Translations under genes and position numbers: made by a program
Assembly (NCBI RefSeq): GCF_018448785.1
Contig: NZ_JAHCLU010000013.1
Coordinates: forward strand, 105,325 to 169,324
From: Halomonas jincaotanensis
GTDB taxonomy: Bacteria > Pseudomonadota > Gammaproteobacteria > Pseudomonadales > Halomonadaceae
Direction of reading: 5' to 3'
Length of the DNA: 64,000 nt
The notes under the pieces: model-generated
What the model saw: only the letters and a program-made list of their open reading frames with translations
Told to the model about the DNA's origin: nothing
Database searches by the model: none
Part shown: positions 45,388 through 55,132 of the stretch, in pieces
How positions within the stretch are numbered: position 1 is the stretch's first letter
Layout: every line of letters begins with the position of its first letter

Positions 45388-45415
45388 GGCTCGACCCGCC
45401 AGGCTCGACCCGCCA
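45388..45415. repeat. 14-bp x 2 exact tandem repeat
   Basis: Two identical adjoining copies of GGCTCGACCCGCCA (45388-45401, 45402-45415) just downstream of the tpx stop codon. Confidence 0.92.
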
Positions 45416-45421
45416 AGCAAG

Positions 45422-45922
45422 TTAGCTCAGGGCGTTCAGCGCCGCGTCATAGTCCGGCTGCTCCTTGATCTCCTCGACCAACTGACTATGGATCACCCGA
45501 TCCTGTTCGTCGAGCACGACCACCGCCCGCGCGCACAAGCCCGACATCGGGCCGCTGCAGAGGGCCACCCCCCAATCCTTGTGAAAGGCAGGATGGCGGA
45601 AAGTCGAGAGGGTCTCGACCTCATCCAGGCCCTCAGCACCGCAGAAACGCTTGGCGGCGAAGGGAAGGTCCGCCGATACCACCAGCACCACGGCGTTCGC
45701 CATGCTGGACGCCAGCTCGTTGAAGCGCCGCGTAGACATTGCACACGTCGGCGTATCGACGCTTGGAAGGATATTGAGCACCTTGCGCTTGCCGGCCCAG
45801 TTCGCCAGCGTCACGTCGACAAGGTCCGTATTGGTCAGCGTGAGCGGCGCCGCCGCCTGCCCGACGGCGGGAAGATTGCCATCGACATCCACCGGCGTAC
45901 CGGCACGGGTGACCTGTTGCAT
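45422..45922 (-). CDS. tpx: thiol peroxidase Tpx
   Basis: A 166-residue atypical two-cysteine peroxiredoxin. The peroxidatic cysteine is Cys60 in [19 protein letters not shown] and the resolving cysteine is Cys94 in [10 protein letters not shown], the correct spacing for Tpx. The fold and QDRVIH-type C-terminal match the family. It reduces alkyl and lipid peroxides with thioredoxin, probably in the periplasm-facing or cytoplasmic pool; no signal peptide is visible. AAGGAG lies six bases before the ATG, in a strongly A+T-rich promoter stretch (45923-45980). Confidence 0.94.
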   Translation of the reverse strand: MQQVTRAGTPVDVDGNLPAVGQAAAPLTLTNTDLVDVTLANWAGKRKVLNILPSVDTPTCAMSTRRFNELASSMANAVVLVVSADLPFAAKRFCGAEGLDEVETLSTFRHPAFHKDWGVALCSGPMSGLCARAVVVLDEQDRVIHSQLVEEIKEQPDYDAALNALS

Positions 45923-46027
45923 GCGAACTCCTTATTAAATAAATAAACGTTAAATAACTAAGCAGTAGAATGAAAAAGTTAAATTAATGAATTGTTGAGC
46001 AAAACGACGCAATACCCTGGACCTGTC

Positions 46028-46588
46028 TCAGGCCTCGCCAACCTCCTGCCCTCGAAGTTCCGCCAGGCGCCGCGACAGCTGAGCGTGCCCGAGGCGACGC
46101 ATCTCGACAATGTTGCGCTCGGGAATCGCCTCGGGATCGGCATGATACGCCACCGCCTGCTCCACGCTCGCCTCGCGCAACAGGTGCAACATGGGCCAGG
46201 GCGAGCGGTTGGTGAAATTCGCAGGATCTTCTGGCTCGGCGTCCTCGAAACAGTAGTCGGGATGAAAACTTGCCAGCTGATACACCCCCTCGTAGCCCTG
46301 CTCAAGCATCAATGCCTCGGCAATGTCCAGCAGGTCGAGGTAGTCGTCGAAAGCCTCGACACCACCTGTCAGCACCAGCAGAGTCGTCTCGATGGCCGGT
46401 TCGTCGTCCAGCCGCTGGCACTCCTCGATAAGCCTCAGCAACGCGGCCTCCCAGTCGCCGGCCTCGACCTCGACGTAGCGAATCGTGTCGCGCTCTAATT
46501 CTCGGCCGGCGAAGGGGCAGATATCGTGAGCGACCACGAAGGTCTCGATCCAGGCACGGGTCGACGCGAGGGGGGCGGAAGCGGTCAT
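46028..46588 (-). CDS. DUF1415 domain-containing protein
   Basis: A 186-residue cytoplasmic protein of the DUF1415 family of unknown function. Recognisable segments are RAWIETFVVAHDICPFAGRELERDTIRYVEV near the N-terminus, then IETTLLVLTGGVEAFDDYLDLLDIAEALMLEQGYEGVYQLASFHPDYCFEDAEPEDPANFTNRSPWPMLHLLREASV, which is the family core with a conserved Cys-Pro-Phe. ATG 46588 fits the family start; the frame is open to 46735. It is divergent from the aldo/keto reductase gene. Confidence 0.87.
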   Translation of the reverse strand: MTASAPLASTRAWIETFVVAHDICPFAGRELERDTIRYVEVEAGDWEAALLRLIEECQRLDDEPAIETTLLVLTGGVEAFDDYLDLLDIAEALMLEQGYEGVYQLASFHPDYCFEDAEPEDPANFTNRSPWPMLHLLREASVEQAVAYHADPEAIPERNIVEMRRLGHAQLSRRLAELRGQEVGEA

Positions 46589-46733
46589 GGTCAGGCTCGG
46601 CAAGCAGGGAAAGATGTCGTATGGTCCGTCGGCTGTGGACGGATTGCAAAGCGACATTTGCTGTTCCAGCTTGAAGGCATGCCTTTCCACCGACAGATCG
46701 TCCACCGACAGACCGCCACTCAGGAGATGCGTC

Positions 46734-47636
46734 ATGACTCAGTCCACCCCGCATGTCAGTCTTGCGGCCACTGCCCACGAACCCCCGATCGCACTGCCCG
46801 CCATCGGTCAGGGCACTTGGTATATGGGCGAAGGACTTTCTCCGCGTCGCGATGAAGTGCGCGCGCTGCAACAAGGGCTCGAGCTCGGCCTGACGCTGAT
46901 CGACACTGCCGAGATGTACGGCGACGGCGGCGCCGAGGAGATCGTGGGCGAGGCGCTCACCGGTCGCCGTGACGAGGCCTTCGTGGTGTCCAAGGTCTAT
47001 CCCTGGAACGCCGGACGCGACGGTGTCATCGCCGCCTGTGAGCGAAGCCTCGCCCGGCTGAAGACCGACCATCTGGATCTCTACCTGCTCCACTGGCCCG
47101 GCGATATCCCACTGGAAGACACGCTGGACGCCTTCGAGCGGCTGCGCGAGAGCGGCAAGATTCGCCGCTTCGGCGTTTCCAACTTCGATGTCGAAGAGAT
47201 GGAAGCCCTCGAGGCGACTCCTGGCGGCGACCAGTGCGCGGTCAATCAGGTCCTCTATCATCTGGGCTCGCGAGGCATTGAACACGCCCTGCTGCCCTGG
47301 CAGCGCGAGCGCGCCATACCCACCATGGCCTATTGCCCGCTGGCCCAGGCCGGTGCCCTGCGCGGCGAACTGCTCAACCACCCCACGGTGCTGGAAGTGG
47401 CCAATGACCTTGGCATTACCCCCTCTCAGCTGCTGCTCGCCTGGGCGATCCGACCAATCGATGGACGGCGTGGCGACGACTATCGCGACGTGATCGCCAT
47501 CCCCAAGGCGGTGCAGAGCGCGCACGTGGCCCAGAATGCCGAAGCGCTGGGCATTAAACTCGATGACGACGCCCTGAAGCGTCTCGATGCGGCATTTCCC
47601 GCCCCCACCCGGAAAACCTCACTGGATATCGTGTAA
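46734..47636 (+). CDS. aldo/keto reductase
   Basis: A 300-residue TIM-barrel NADPH-dependent reductase. The catalytic tetrad is visible: LIDTAEMYGDGGAEEIVGEAL (Asp, Tyr), VVSKVYPWNAG (Lys) and YLLHWPGDIPLEDTLDAFERL (His). The coenzyme region is near the end (VIAIPKAVQSAHVAQNAEAL). Substrate is an unknown carbonyl compound. AGGAGA precedes the ATG by eight bases. The open frame to 46587 has no support. It is divergent from the DUF1415 gene with a 145-bp gap. Confidence 0.9.
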   Translation: MTQSTPHVSLAATAHEPPIALPAIGQGTWYMGEGLSPRRDEVRALQQGLELGLTLIDTAEMYGDGGAEEIVGEALTGRRDEAFVVSKVYPWNAGRDGVIAACERSLARLKTDHLDLYLLHWPGDIPLEDTLDAFERLRESGKIRRFGVSNFDVEEMEALEATPGGDQCAVNQVLYHLGSRGIEHALLPWQRERAIPTMAYCPLAQAGALRGELLNHPTVLEVANDLGITPSQLLLAWAIRPIDGRRGDDYRDVIAIPKAVQSAHVAQNAEALGIKLDDDALKRLDAAFPAPTRKTSLDIV

Positions 47637-47777
47637 AAGGGCCGGGAAAGCGAGGGATTTACGTAGCGAGCGACGATAGGCAGGTCGGCCGCCGGAGCAC
47701 AGCAACCGGAGTTGACTGGGTGCTCAATGAGGATTGCGAGCACCGCCGGCGGCCTGGATATCTAGCGCAGTAGTCAA

Positions 47778-48449
47778 TCACAGCTTTCCCCGCCGCGAAG
47801 CCAGCCGATCGGCCAGCCGTGTCGGCTCCGGCAACTTGGTTCGCCCGAGGCAGGCCACCACCCACCCCAGCGCGGTGTCGAGACAGAGCCGGTGGCCCGG
47901 TGAGATGAACAGCGGCTTGACGCCGACCCGCGAGCGCAGCACCGCACCGATGGTCTCGTGGCGATCGAGCAAGGGCGTCCAGTCGCCGCGCGCCTCGCCT
48001 ACCTCACCGTAACGGCCACAGAGGCGTGATTTCGCCACACCGATCGTTGGCAGGTCGAGCCATAGCCCCAGGTGCGCCGCGACCCCCAGCCGACGCGGAT
48101 GCGCGATGCCGTGGCCATCGACCATCACCAGTTCAGGCCGGACGGCGAGCCGGTCGAAGGCGGCCAATGCCGCGGGTATCTCGCGAAACGACAACAGCCC
48201 CGGCACATAGGGCATGCGGGTCGGCTCGCGATGGACCACCTGCTCGCCCAGCGTCAGCTCCGGCCAGGTCAACACGACCACGGCGGCGCGGGTGATCTCG
48301 CCACCCTCTTCGAAGCCGATGTCCACCCCGGCGATCCGGGTTACCGGATCGAGGCGATCCTCGAGTTCGAGGCGGACGGCGAGCTGTTTCTGGAGGGCAA
48401 CGGCCTCCGCCGGGGCAAGATTCCATTCGTGCAAGGGGGTGGTCGACAT
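47778..48449 (-). CDS. nfi: endonuclease V
   Basis: A 223-residue nuclease that cuts DNA one nucleotide 3' of deoxyinosine and other deaminated bases. The active-site acids are in IAGVDIGFEEGG (Asp43) and LVMVDGHGIAHPRRLGVAAHLG; the glutamate is in MPYVPGLLSFREIPA, the wedge/strand-separating PYIP-like motif. The C-terminal VKPLFISPGHRLCLDTALGWV is family-typical. ATG 48449 has GGGAG upstream; the longer frame to 48599 overlaps the sbcD promoter and is unlikely. It is divergent from sbcDC, giving a small DNA-repair block. Confidence 0.93.
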   Translation of the reverse strand: MSTTPLHEWNLAPAEAVALQKQLAVRLELEDRLDPVTRIAGVDIGFEEGGEITRAAVVVLTWPELTLGEQVVHREPTRMPYVPGLLSFREIPAALAAFDRLAVRPELVMVDGHGIAHPRRLGVAAHLGLWLDLPTIGVAKSRLCGRYGEVGEARGDWTPLLDRHETIGAVLRSRVGVKPLFISPGHRLCLDTALGWVVACLGRTKLPEPTRLADRLASRRGKL

Positions 48450-48524
48450 CCTAGCTCCCTGATTCGTCGGCGTCGCTCGGGTTAGACTAGTGGTTTTACT
48501 GCGTGACGCTATACCGGGGAGCCG

Positions 48525-49841
48525 ATGCTGAGACTGATTCATACCGCCGACTGGCACCTGGGCCAGAGTTTCCACGGCCAGGAGCGCCATGCCGAACACC
48601 GCGCCTTCCTCGCCTGGCTGCTCGACACCCTAGAGCAACGCCGGGCCGACGTCCTGCTGGTGGCCGGCGACGTCTTCGACGTGGTCAATCCCTCGCTGCA
48701 AGCCCAGACGTTGCTCTATGACTTCATCGTCAGCGCCCACGAGCGTCTGCCCCGACTCGACCTGGTGATGATCGCCGGCAACCACGATAGCGGCAACCGC
48801 ATCGAGCTGCCGGCACCGTTGATGCGTCGGCTGCGCACCCACGCCCTGGGCCGGGTGAGCTGGCTGGACGACGGCCGGCTCGACGCCGAGCGCCTGCTGG
48901 TGCCGCTCACCGACGAGGCGGGCATGACCCGCGCCTGGTGCCTGGCGCTGCCCTTCCTGCGGCCCGCCGAGGTCACCGGCAACGCCATCGCTGCCCCCGA
49001 CGGAGAGGCGGGCAGCGACTATGTCACCGGCATCAGCCGCGTCCACGCACAGCTCATCGACGCGGCCCGCCAACGGCGTGAACCCGACCAGGCGCTGGTG
49101 GCCATGAGCCACGCCCACCTGCAGGGCGCCGCCGTCTCCGAGGCCAGCGAGCGCCCCATCGTGATCGGCGGCGAAGAGTCGATCTCCGCCGCGCTCTTCC
49201 CGCCCGAGATCGCCTACGTGGCATTGGGCCACCTGCATCGTGCCCAGCAGGTCGGCGAGGCGCGCATCCGCTACAGCGGCAGTCCACTCCCGCTGGACTT
49301 CAGCGAAGTGGCCTATCCCCATCAGGTGTTGGACGTCACGCTCGACGGCAATGCCCTGGCCGCGGTGGACGCGATCCCCGTGCCGCGTCCGGTGGCCATG
49401 CACCGCCTCGGCCCCGCCCCGCTGGAAAAGGTGCTGAGCGAGCTCGAGGCTCTGGAGAGCGATCCTGAGTTACCCCAAGCTCGGGGGCGGGAGCTATCAA
49501 AAGCTCGGGGGCGGGAGCTTTCAAGAGAGCGCTGGCCCTGGCTGGAAGTCTGCGTCGAGCTCGAGGCGCCGATCCCCGACCTGCGCGCCCGGGTGGACGC
49601 GGCGCTGGCCGGCAAGGCGCTGCGGATGCTGCGCCTGGAACGGCGCCTGCCCCGGGTCGAGGGCGAGGAGGCCCCGGCACGGGTCGACCTGGAGACGCTC
49701 GGGCCGCGCCGGCTCTTCGAGCTCACCTGGCAGCAGCGCTGGGGCGAGCCGCCCGACGCGGCGGTGCTGGCCGACTTCGACCGGCTGCGCCAGGACGTGC
49801 TGGATGACGCGGCGACCGACACCGGTGAGGCCCGCCCATGA
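48525..49841 (+). CDS. sbcD: exonuclease SbcCD subunit D
   Basis: A 438-residue Mre11-like nuclease. Metallophosphatase motifs: IHTADWHLGQSFHG, LLVAGDVFDVVNPS, VMIAGNHDSGNRI, and SHAHLQGAAVS with VALGHLHRAQQ further on. It is the nuclease of SbcCD, which opens DNA hairpins and processes broken ends. The protein carries a duplicated ARGRELSK octapeptide near residues 318-333 caused by a 24-bp tandem duplication in the DNA, in the variable region before the C-terminal domain. The last four bases overlap sbcC (ATGA). Confidence 0.94.
   Translation: MLRLIHTADWHLGQSFHGQERHAEHRAFLAWLLDTLEQRRADVLLVAGDVFDVVNPSLQAQTLLYDFIVSAHERLPRLDLVMIAGNHDSGNRIELPAPLMRRLRTHALGRVSWLDDGRLDAERLLVPLTDEAGMTRAWCLALPFLRPAEVTGNAIAAPDGEAGSDYVTGISRVHAQLIDAARQRREPDQALVAMSHAHLQGAAVSEASERPIVIGGEESISAALFPPEIAYVALGHLHRAQQVGEARIRYSGSPLPLDFSEVAYPHQVLDVTLDGNALAAVDAIPVPRPVAMHRLGPAPLEKVLSELEALESDPELPQARGRELSKARGRELSRERWPWLEVCVELEAPIPDLRARVDAALAGKALRMLRLERRLPRVEGEEAPARVDLETLGPRRLFELTWQQRWGEPPDAAVLADFDRLRQDVLDDAATDTGEARP
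49477..49524. repeat. 24-bp x 2 in-frame tandem duplication within sbcD
   Basis: Two adjoining 24-bp units, 49477-49500 and 49501-49524, each beginning AAGCTCGGGGGCGGGAGCT and differing at one base. They encode two copies of an eight-residue ARGRELSK-like unit and keep the reading frame. Confidence 0.92.
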
Positions 49842-52800
49842 GGATCCTCGCCCTGCGCCTGGAAAACCTGGCCTCGCTGCCCGGCCCACTCGAACTCGAC
49901 TTCACCGCGCCCCCGCTGTGCGACGCCGGGCTCTTCGCCATCACCGGCCCCACCGGCGCCGGCAAGAGCACCCTGCTCGATGCGCTGTGCCTGGCGCTCT
50001 ACGGCAGCACGCCGCGGCTGCGCCAGGCGCCCAACCGCGACAGTCAGATCGACGACACCCCGGACTCCACGCTGACTACCAGCGACGCCCGCACCCTGCT
50101 GCGTCGCGGTACCGCCGCGGGCCACGCCGAGGTGGACTTCCTGGGCCGCGACGGTCGACGTTACCGTGCTCGTTGGGCCGTGCGCCGCGCCCGCCACAAG
50201 GCCGATGGTCGCCTCCAGGCCGCGGAACAGTCGCTGCGCGATCTCGACGATGACCGGCTGCTGTCCACCCAGAAGCGCGAGTTCGACCGCCTGCTGCCCG
50301 AGCGCCTGGGGCTCAGCTTCGACCAGTTCACTCGCGCCGTGCTGCTGGCCCAGAGCGAGTTCGCTGCCTTTCTGCAGGCCGACGATAACGCGCGCAGCGA
50401 TCTGTTGGAGCGCCTCACCGGCACCGCCGAATACTCGCAGATCTCCATGGCGGCCTTCCGCCGTGCCAGCGAGGCCAGACAGGCGGTCGCCAGACTCGAG
50501 GCCCGCCTCGCCGACGACCTGCCCGCCGAGCCCGGGGCCCGCGCCGCGCTGGAAAGGACTAGCGACTCCGCCGAGCGAGAACTGAATGCCGCCCAGCAAC
50601 AGGCCACGCGGCTGGAAACCCGGCAGCGCTGGCACGATACCGACGAGCAGCTTCGACGCAACCACGCCGAGGGGCGCCAACAGCAACAGGAATCAGAGAC
50701 GCAGTGGCAAGCCCTGGCCTCCTACCGTGCCGATCGCGAGTGGCGTCGACTGCTCGCCCCCCAGCGCCACCGCCTGACCCGCCAGGCCGAACTGCCCGCC
50801 GAGATTGCCACCCTCGAGACGACGCATGACCAGACACAAGAAGCGCTGAAGGCCGCCGAAAGCCAGCAGCAGCAGGCCCACCGAGACCACACCGCGGCCG
50901 AGCAAACGCTGATCGATGCCGAGACGGCACGCCGCCAGGCCGAGCCCGCCCTGCGCGAGGCCCGTGACGAAACCCAGGCGCTCGCCACCCTAGAAAAGCA
51001 GCTGACGGAACTCGAGACGGCGCAGCAAGAGCGCCGACAGCAGGCGAATGAACTCGCTATCGAGCGCCGACAGGCCGACGACGAACAACAACGACATCGC
51101 CAGCAGCGCGAGACGTGGCAAATCACCCTGCGCCGGCTGATGGGCGACCACGAACGGCTGGACGACGCTCGCCAGGCGGCGCAGCACCAGCATGACCGAG
51201 CCGCCCGGCGCAGCCTGGCGTTGAGCGAGCTTGAGAACCGCTGGCAGGCGGCCCGCCGCACCGATGAGGACCACCGCAAGCTCGCCGGGCGCCTGACGGC
51301 GAACAAACGACGCAAGGCGCAGCTATGCGAGCAAGGCAAGGCCGCCCGGCAGCGATGGGACGACCGGGCGCGACACTACCGCGCCGTGCATGAGGTCATT
51401 CAACGCCACCGCGCCGTGCGCAGCGAGAGCGTGACGACGCTGCGCGAAGGCCTGACGGAGGGCGAGGCCTGCCCGGTGTGCGGCGGCCTCGACCACCCCT
51501 GGCGCCACCAGCCGCCGGCCACGCCCGAGGCCGCTCAGCTCGCCGCCCAACAGGCCGAGGAGTCACGTCAGCTGATACAGGCGGAGAGCGAACGGGACGA
51601 GGCCCAGCGCCAACGCGACGAACTGGTGGGCGACTATCGCTCCGTCGAGGCGACCTTGAAACAGCACCACCGCGACCTTCAGGACATCGAGCGGCGCCTG
51701 GAAGCGGCTCGCCAGGCCCTGGCCGACCATCCGCTGCATGGCGAATTCGCCCCTATCGAAGACGCCGAACGCGACGCCTGGCTGTCGACTCAGCAGCGGG
51801 AGAGCGACACGGCGCGTCAGCATGACCAAACCGTGCTGGACGAACTGGCCAGGGCCGAAGCCGAACTGGCACCACTGGAAAAGGCACTGCAGGACGGCAG
51901 GCTGACGCTCACCCGGCTCGAGACCCGCCGCGACGAGCTCGGCAAGGCACTCGCCGGACTCGATGAACGCCTTCCCCCCCTGCGTCAGCAGCGTGACGAA
52001 CGCGCCCGCCGTCTCGCCGCCCTGCTCGGTGAGCACGCCTCACCGGACACCTGGCAGCGACAGCTCGACGCCCACCAATCCAGCGCCCGCCAGGCGCGCG
52101 ACACGGCATTGGCCGGGTTCCATGAGGCTCAAAAGCAGCAACAACGGCTCGCCCAGCAAGGGCAGTACGAGAGCGAGCGACTCATCGCGCTGGGTCAGGA
52201 GCGCGCCACTCTGGACCGCGAGATGGCCGACTGGCGCCGCGCCCACCCCGAACTCGATGACGCCACTCTGGCGCGGCTGTTGGCCCAGCCCGACGACGAG
52301 GCACGACGCCAGGAACAGGCGGTGAATGACGCCGAGCAGGCACGGCAGCAGGCCGACGCCACCCTCGCCGAGCGCCGCCAGGCACTGCTCGCCCATCGCC
52401 GCGACCAGGCACTGACCGGGGACGAGACGAATGACGACACGCTGCTGAGCGATATCGTGCAGGACGAGATCCGGCAGCGCCACGAGGCGCTGACAGGCGA
52501 AGGCGAGGCACTCGCGCCGCGACTCGACACAGCACAGCGACATCGCGACGAGGCACTGCATGCCCTGCACGACGACGACCGCCGGCGCACCCGCCAACAG
52601 GAATGCCAGGCCGAGCTGGAAGCGGCCCGTGCCGAGTACCGCCGCTGGGGCCAGATCAGCGAGCTGATCGGTTCCGCCGACGGCAAGACGTTCCGGCGCA
52701 TCGCCCAAGCCTACAACCTGGAGCAACTGCTGGAACACGCCAACACCCACCTCGCCGGCCTCAGTCGCCGCTACCGGCTGGCGCGCGGCGGCAGCCCCCT

Positions 52801-53143
52801 GGGCCTGCTGGTGGTGGACGTTGATATGGGCGACGAACGCCGCTCGGTACACTCCCTCTCCGGAGGCGAGACCTTCCTGGTCTCGCTCGCCCTCGCCCTG
52901 GGGCTCGCCTCCATGGCGTCGGGTGACCTCATGATCGAGTCGCTGTTCATCGACGAAGGCTTCGGCAGCCTCGACCCGCAATCCCTGGCGCTCGCCATGG
53001 AAGCGCTCGACGGCTTGCAGGCGCTGGGCCGCCGCGTAGGGGTGATCTCACACGTGCAGGAAATGCACGAGCGCATCCCCGTGCAGATCCAGGTGGAACC
53101 GCTGGGCAACGGGACTAGCAAGGCGATGTTGGTGAGCCTGTAA
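49838..53143 (+). CDS. sbcC: exonuclease SbcCD subunit C (SMC-like ATPase)
   Basis: A 1101-residue Rad50-like ATPase. Walker A is GPTGAGKST at residues 37-45; long coiled-coil arms run to about 490 and from about 590; the zinc hook CPVC (Cys545, Cys548) sits between them. The ABC signature HSLSGGETFLVSLALALGLA is near residue 1007 and Walker B SLFIDEGFGSLD near 1040. Length is close to E. coli SbcC (1048). It powers the SbcD nuclease. It overlaps sbcD by four bases. G+C-rich, Gln/Arg/Ala-rich arms are normal for the family. Confidence 0.95.
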   Translation: MRILALRLENLASLPGPLELDFTAPPLCDAGLFAITGPTGAGKSTLLDALCLALYGSTPRLRQAPNRDSQIDDTPDSTLTTSDARTLLRRGTAAGHAEVDFLGRDGRRYRARWAVRRARHKADGRLQAAEQSLRDLDDDRLLSTQKREFDRLLPERLGLSFDQFTRAVLLAQSEFAAFLQADDNARSDLLERLTGTAEYSQISMAAFRRASEARQAVARLEARLADDLPAEPGARAALERTSDSAERELNAAQQQATRLETRQRWHDTDEQLRRNHAEGRQQQQESETQWQALASYRADREWRRLLAPQRHRLTRQAELPAEIATLETTHDQTQEALKAAESQQQQAHRDHTAAEQTLIDAETARRQAEPALREARDETQALATLEKQLTELETAQQERRQQANELAIERRQADDEQQRHRQQRETWQITLRRLMGDHERLDDARQAAQHQHDRAARRSLALSELENRWQAARRTDEDHRKLAGRLTANKRRKAQLCEQGKAARQRWDDRARHYRAVHEVIQRHRAVRSESVTTLREGLTEGEACPVCGGLDHPWRHQPPATPEAAQLAAQQAEESRQLIQAESERDEAQRQRDELVGDYRSVEATLKQHHRDLQDIERRLEAARQALADHPLHGEFAPIEDAERDAWLSTQQRESDTARQHDQTVLDELARAEAELAPLEKALQDGRLTLTRLETRRDELGKALAGLDERLPPLRQQRDERARRLAALLGEHASPDTWQRQLDAHQSSARQARDTALAGFHEAQKQQQRLAQQGQYESERLIALGQERATLDREMADWRRAHPELDDATLARLLAQPDDEARRQEQAVNDAEQARQQADATLAERRQALLAHRRDQALTGDETNDDTLLSDIVQDEIRQRHEALTGEGEALAPRLDTAQRHRDEALHALHDDDRRRTRQQECQAELEAARAEYRRWGQISELIGSADGKTFRRIAQAYNLEQLLEHANTHLAGLSRRYRLARGGSPLGLLVVDVDMGDERRSVHSLSGGETFLVSLALALGLASMASGDLMIESLFIDEGFGSLDPQSLALAMEALDGLQALGRRVGVISHVQEMHERIPVQIQVEPLGNGTSKAMLVSL

Positions 53144-53168
53144 TATCGAAAAGTAGCATGCGCCTAAC

Positions 53169-53777
53169 TCACCCCACGAAAATCCACATCGCCGACAGCG
53201 CAACAGTGAGCGACATGCCTCGCGCCCAAAGATGCATGGCGTAGGAAGAACGCAGTACGCTTTGCATTGTTCCAGCCAACAGGATAACCAGCAGGAAGAC
53301 GCCGAACAGCGCACCGATCGTGGCAACGATCAACAGGATCGCATCCTGCCATCGCACCAGGGTCAGGTCGGTGACGCGCGGCAGAAGCACGAGATACATC
53401 ACCACGGTCTGCGGGCTGCTCAGGCAGATAGCCAAGCCCGTTAGAAACGAGGTCGCGCCCCCGGAGACCGGCAGCGAATGATCCGTCGCTACCTCCGATT
53501 GGAGCCACATGCGGAGCGCCATCCAGAGCAGAAATCCGACGCCCGCATATTTGGCGAAGGTGAAGACCTCGGGATGCGCCTGCAGCCAGAAGCCCAGACC
53601 GGCGCAGATCGTCAGAATGACAAGGATGTCGCCGGCACAGATACCGATCGCGATGGCGCAGGCGCCGCGCCGATCTCTGCTGGCGGACCGAGCGGCCAGC
53701 ACGGCAACAAGGGGGCCAGGAGCCAACGTCAGCGCGGCAAGCGTAATCACATAGGTACAAAGCGCCGTCAGCTCCAT
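53169..53777 (-). CDS. LysE-family translocator
   Basis: A 202-residue inner-membrane exporter of the RhtB/LysE family with six predicted helices. APGPLVAVLAARSASRDRRGACAIAIGICAGDILVI is the N-terminal signature (pore-forming helix 1 with a G-x-x-x-G pattern) and ICLSSPQTVVMYLVLLPRV the second-half one. Members export amino acids such as lysine, arginine, homoserine or threonine. Substrate unknown. It is divergent from the GlxA-type regulator gene (206-bp gap), which may control it. Confidence 0.9.
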   Translation of the reverse strand: MELTALCTYVITLAALTLAPGPLVAVLAARSASRDRRGACAIAIGICAGDILVILTICAGLGFWLQAHPEVFTFAKYAGVGFLLWMALRMWLQSEVATDHSLPVSGGATSFLTGLAICLSSPQTVVMYLVLLPRVTDLTLVRWQDAILLIVATIGALFGVFLLVILLAGTMQSVLRSSYAMHLWARGMSLTVALSAMWIFVG

Positions 53778-53983
53778 GAGTTCTTCGACTTGGTGAGCAA
53801 TCGTTTATAGGCTGTGTAATGAAACGGTGGCACGGCCCCTCACACCGCTCCAGTGCTGGCGACGCACTTGGCCGCAAGCGTGCGACTTTTGGCGTCAAGT
53901 GTTTTCAGCAGGCGAAAAACGCGCAGGCTTCGGGAAGGTGATTGCCTTCTTCATGAGCGCGTGGCGTAGATAGGAACTGTCTT

Positions 53984-55057
53984 GTGAACACTGGACCTGC
54001 TTTCGATCGTCTGCACCGGGTGGTGATGCTGATCTACCCCCAAGTGGCCTCAGTGGATGTCTGTGGCCCGCTCGAACCCTTCGGTCTGGCCAACTTCCTG
54101 ACCGGGCGTCGGCTCTATGATCCGATCACCGCCTCGATTGACGGCGCCGCCGTACCTGTCGCCGGAAGCTTTCTGAAGCTCGAGCCGACCTGTTGCTGCG
54201 AGGACTTGCCCGACCGTATCGACCTTTTGCTCATCGCCGGTGGGCCGGGCTGCTTCGCCGCGGCCGAGGACGAGCGCTTCACGTCATGGATTCGCAGGCT
54301 GGAGCCGCGTTGCGTGCGGATGGGCTCGGTGTGCACAGGCTCTACCGTGCTGCTGGCATCGGGCATCACGAACGGACACAAGATCGCCACGCATTGGCTC
54401 GAAGCGATGCGCCTGCAAACGGACAACGCTTTCAGTACGCAGGTCGAACCCGACGCGATCTTTATCCACTCGGGAAAATTCTGGACGTCGGCGGGCATGC
54501 TGGCGGGTGTCGATCTCGCCCTCGCCGTGATCGAGGCGGATCATGGGCGTCAGCTGGCACTGGATATCGCGCGCTTCATGGTGCTGGTCATGCGGCGCCA
54601 AAGCGGGCAGTCCCAGTTCAGTTCGCAACTGATGGCAGATGCGACGGAAGACCCCCGGATTCGCCGGGTGCAACTGTATATCTGGGAGAATCCACGCGCA
54701 GACTTGTCCCTCTCACGACTGGCAAAACGCGCGGCGATGAGCGAGCGGTCGCTGGGGCGTCGGTTCAAGAAGGTCACGAACATCACGATTTCCCGCTACA
54801 TCGAGGATGTGCGCCTGAGTTTGGCCCGCCGCCTGCTGGAGGCGTCGGCGCAATCGATACAAGCCGTGGCCGACAATGCCGGTTTCGGGACCACCGCGAC
54901 GCTGCGCCGCGTCTTCGAGCGCAGGCTGTGTGTGTCTCCGAGCGTCTACAAGGCAAGTTTCGGACCGGAAAACGCCGAGGCACACGATGCCATCGTCAAT
55001 GACGACGCAATGCGTATGGATCTCGAGAATGTCGTGAACGGCAAATCGGTCTGGTAA
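53984..55057 (+). CDS. GlxA-family transcriptional regulator (DJ-1/PfpI plus AraC HTH)
   Basis: A 357-residue regulator. Residues about 12-185 form a DJ-1/PfpI-like sensor domain (VVMLIYPQVASVDVCGPLEPFGLANFL; GSVCTGSTVLLASGI at the nucleophile elbow, Cys present). Residues about 225-325 form an AraC-type DNA-binding domain with two helix-turn-helices (LSRLAKRAAMSERSLGRRFKKVTNITISRYIEDVRL, then AVADNAGFGTTATLRRVFERRL). The GTG at 53984 is the start; a second site at VVM is possible. It is divergent from the LysE exporter and 76 bp upstream of a deaminase, either of which could be its target. Confidence 0.87.
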   Translation: MNTGPAFDRLHRVVMLIYPQVASVDVCGPLEPFGLANFLTGRRLYDPITASIDGAAVPVAGSFLKLEPTCCCEDLPDRIDLLLIAGGPGCFAAAEDERFTSWIRRLEPRCVRMGSVCTGSTVLLASGITNGHKIATHWLEAMRLQTDNAFSTQVEPDAIFIHSGKFWTSAGMLAGVDLALAVIEADHGRQLALDIARFMVLVMRRQSGQSQFSSQLMADATEDPRIRRVQLYIWENPRADLSLSRLAKRAAMSERSLGRRFKKVTNITISRYIEDVRLSLARRLLEASAQSIQAVADNAGFGTTATLRRVFERRLCVSPSVYKASFGPENAEAHDAIVNDDAMRMDLENVVNGKSVW

Positions 55058-55132
55058 ATATCGGTCACGAAAATGGCTCACGAGACCCGACAAATCTCGT
55101 GGGACCCAACATCAATGGATCAGAGAGAAACG

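Noticed and set aside
47640..47777. Possible small gene between the aldo/keto reductase and endonuclease V
   Set aside because: Only short frames without a ribosome-binding site; no motif.
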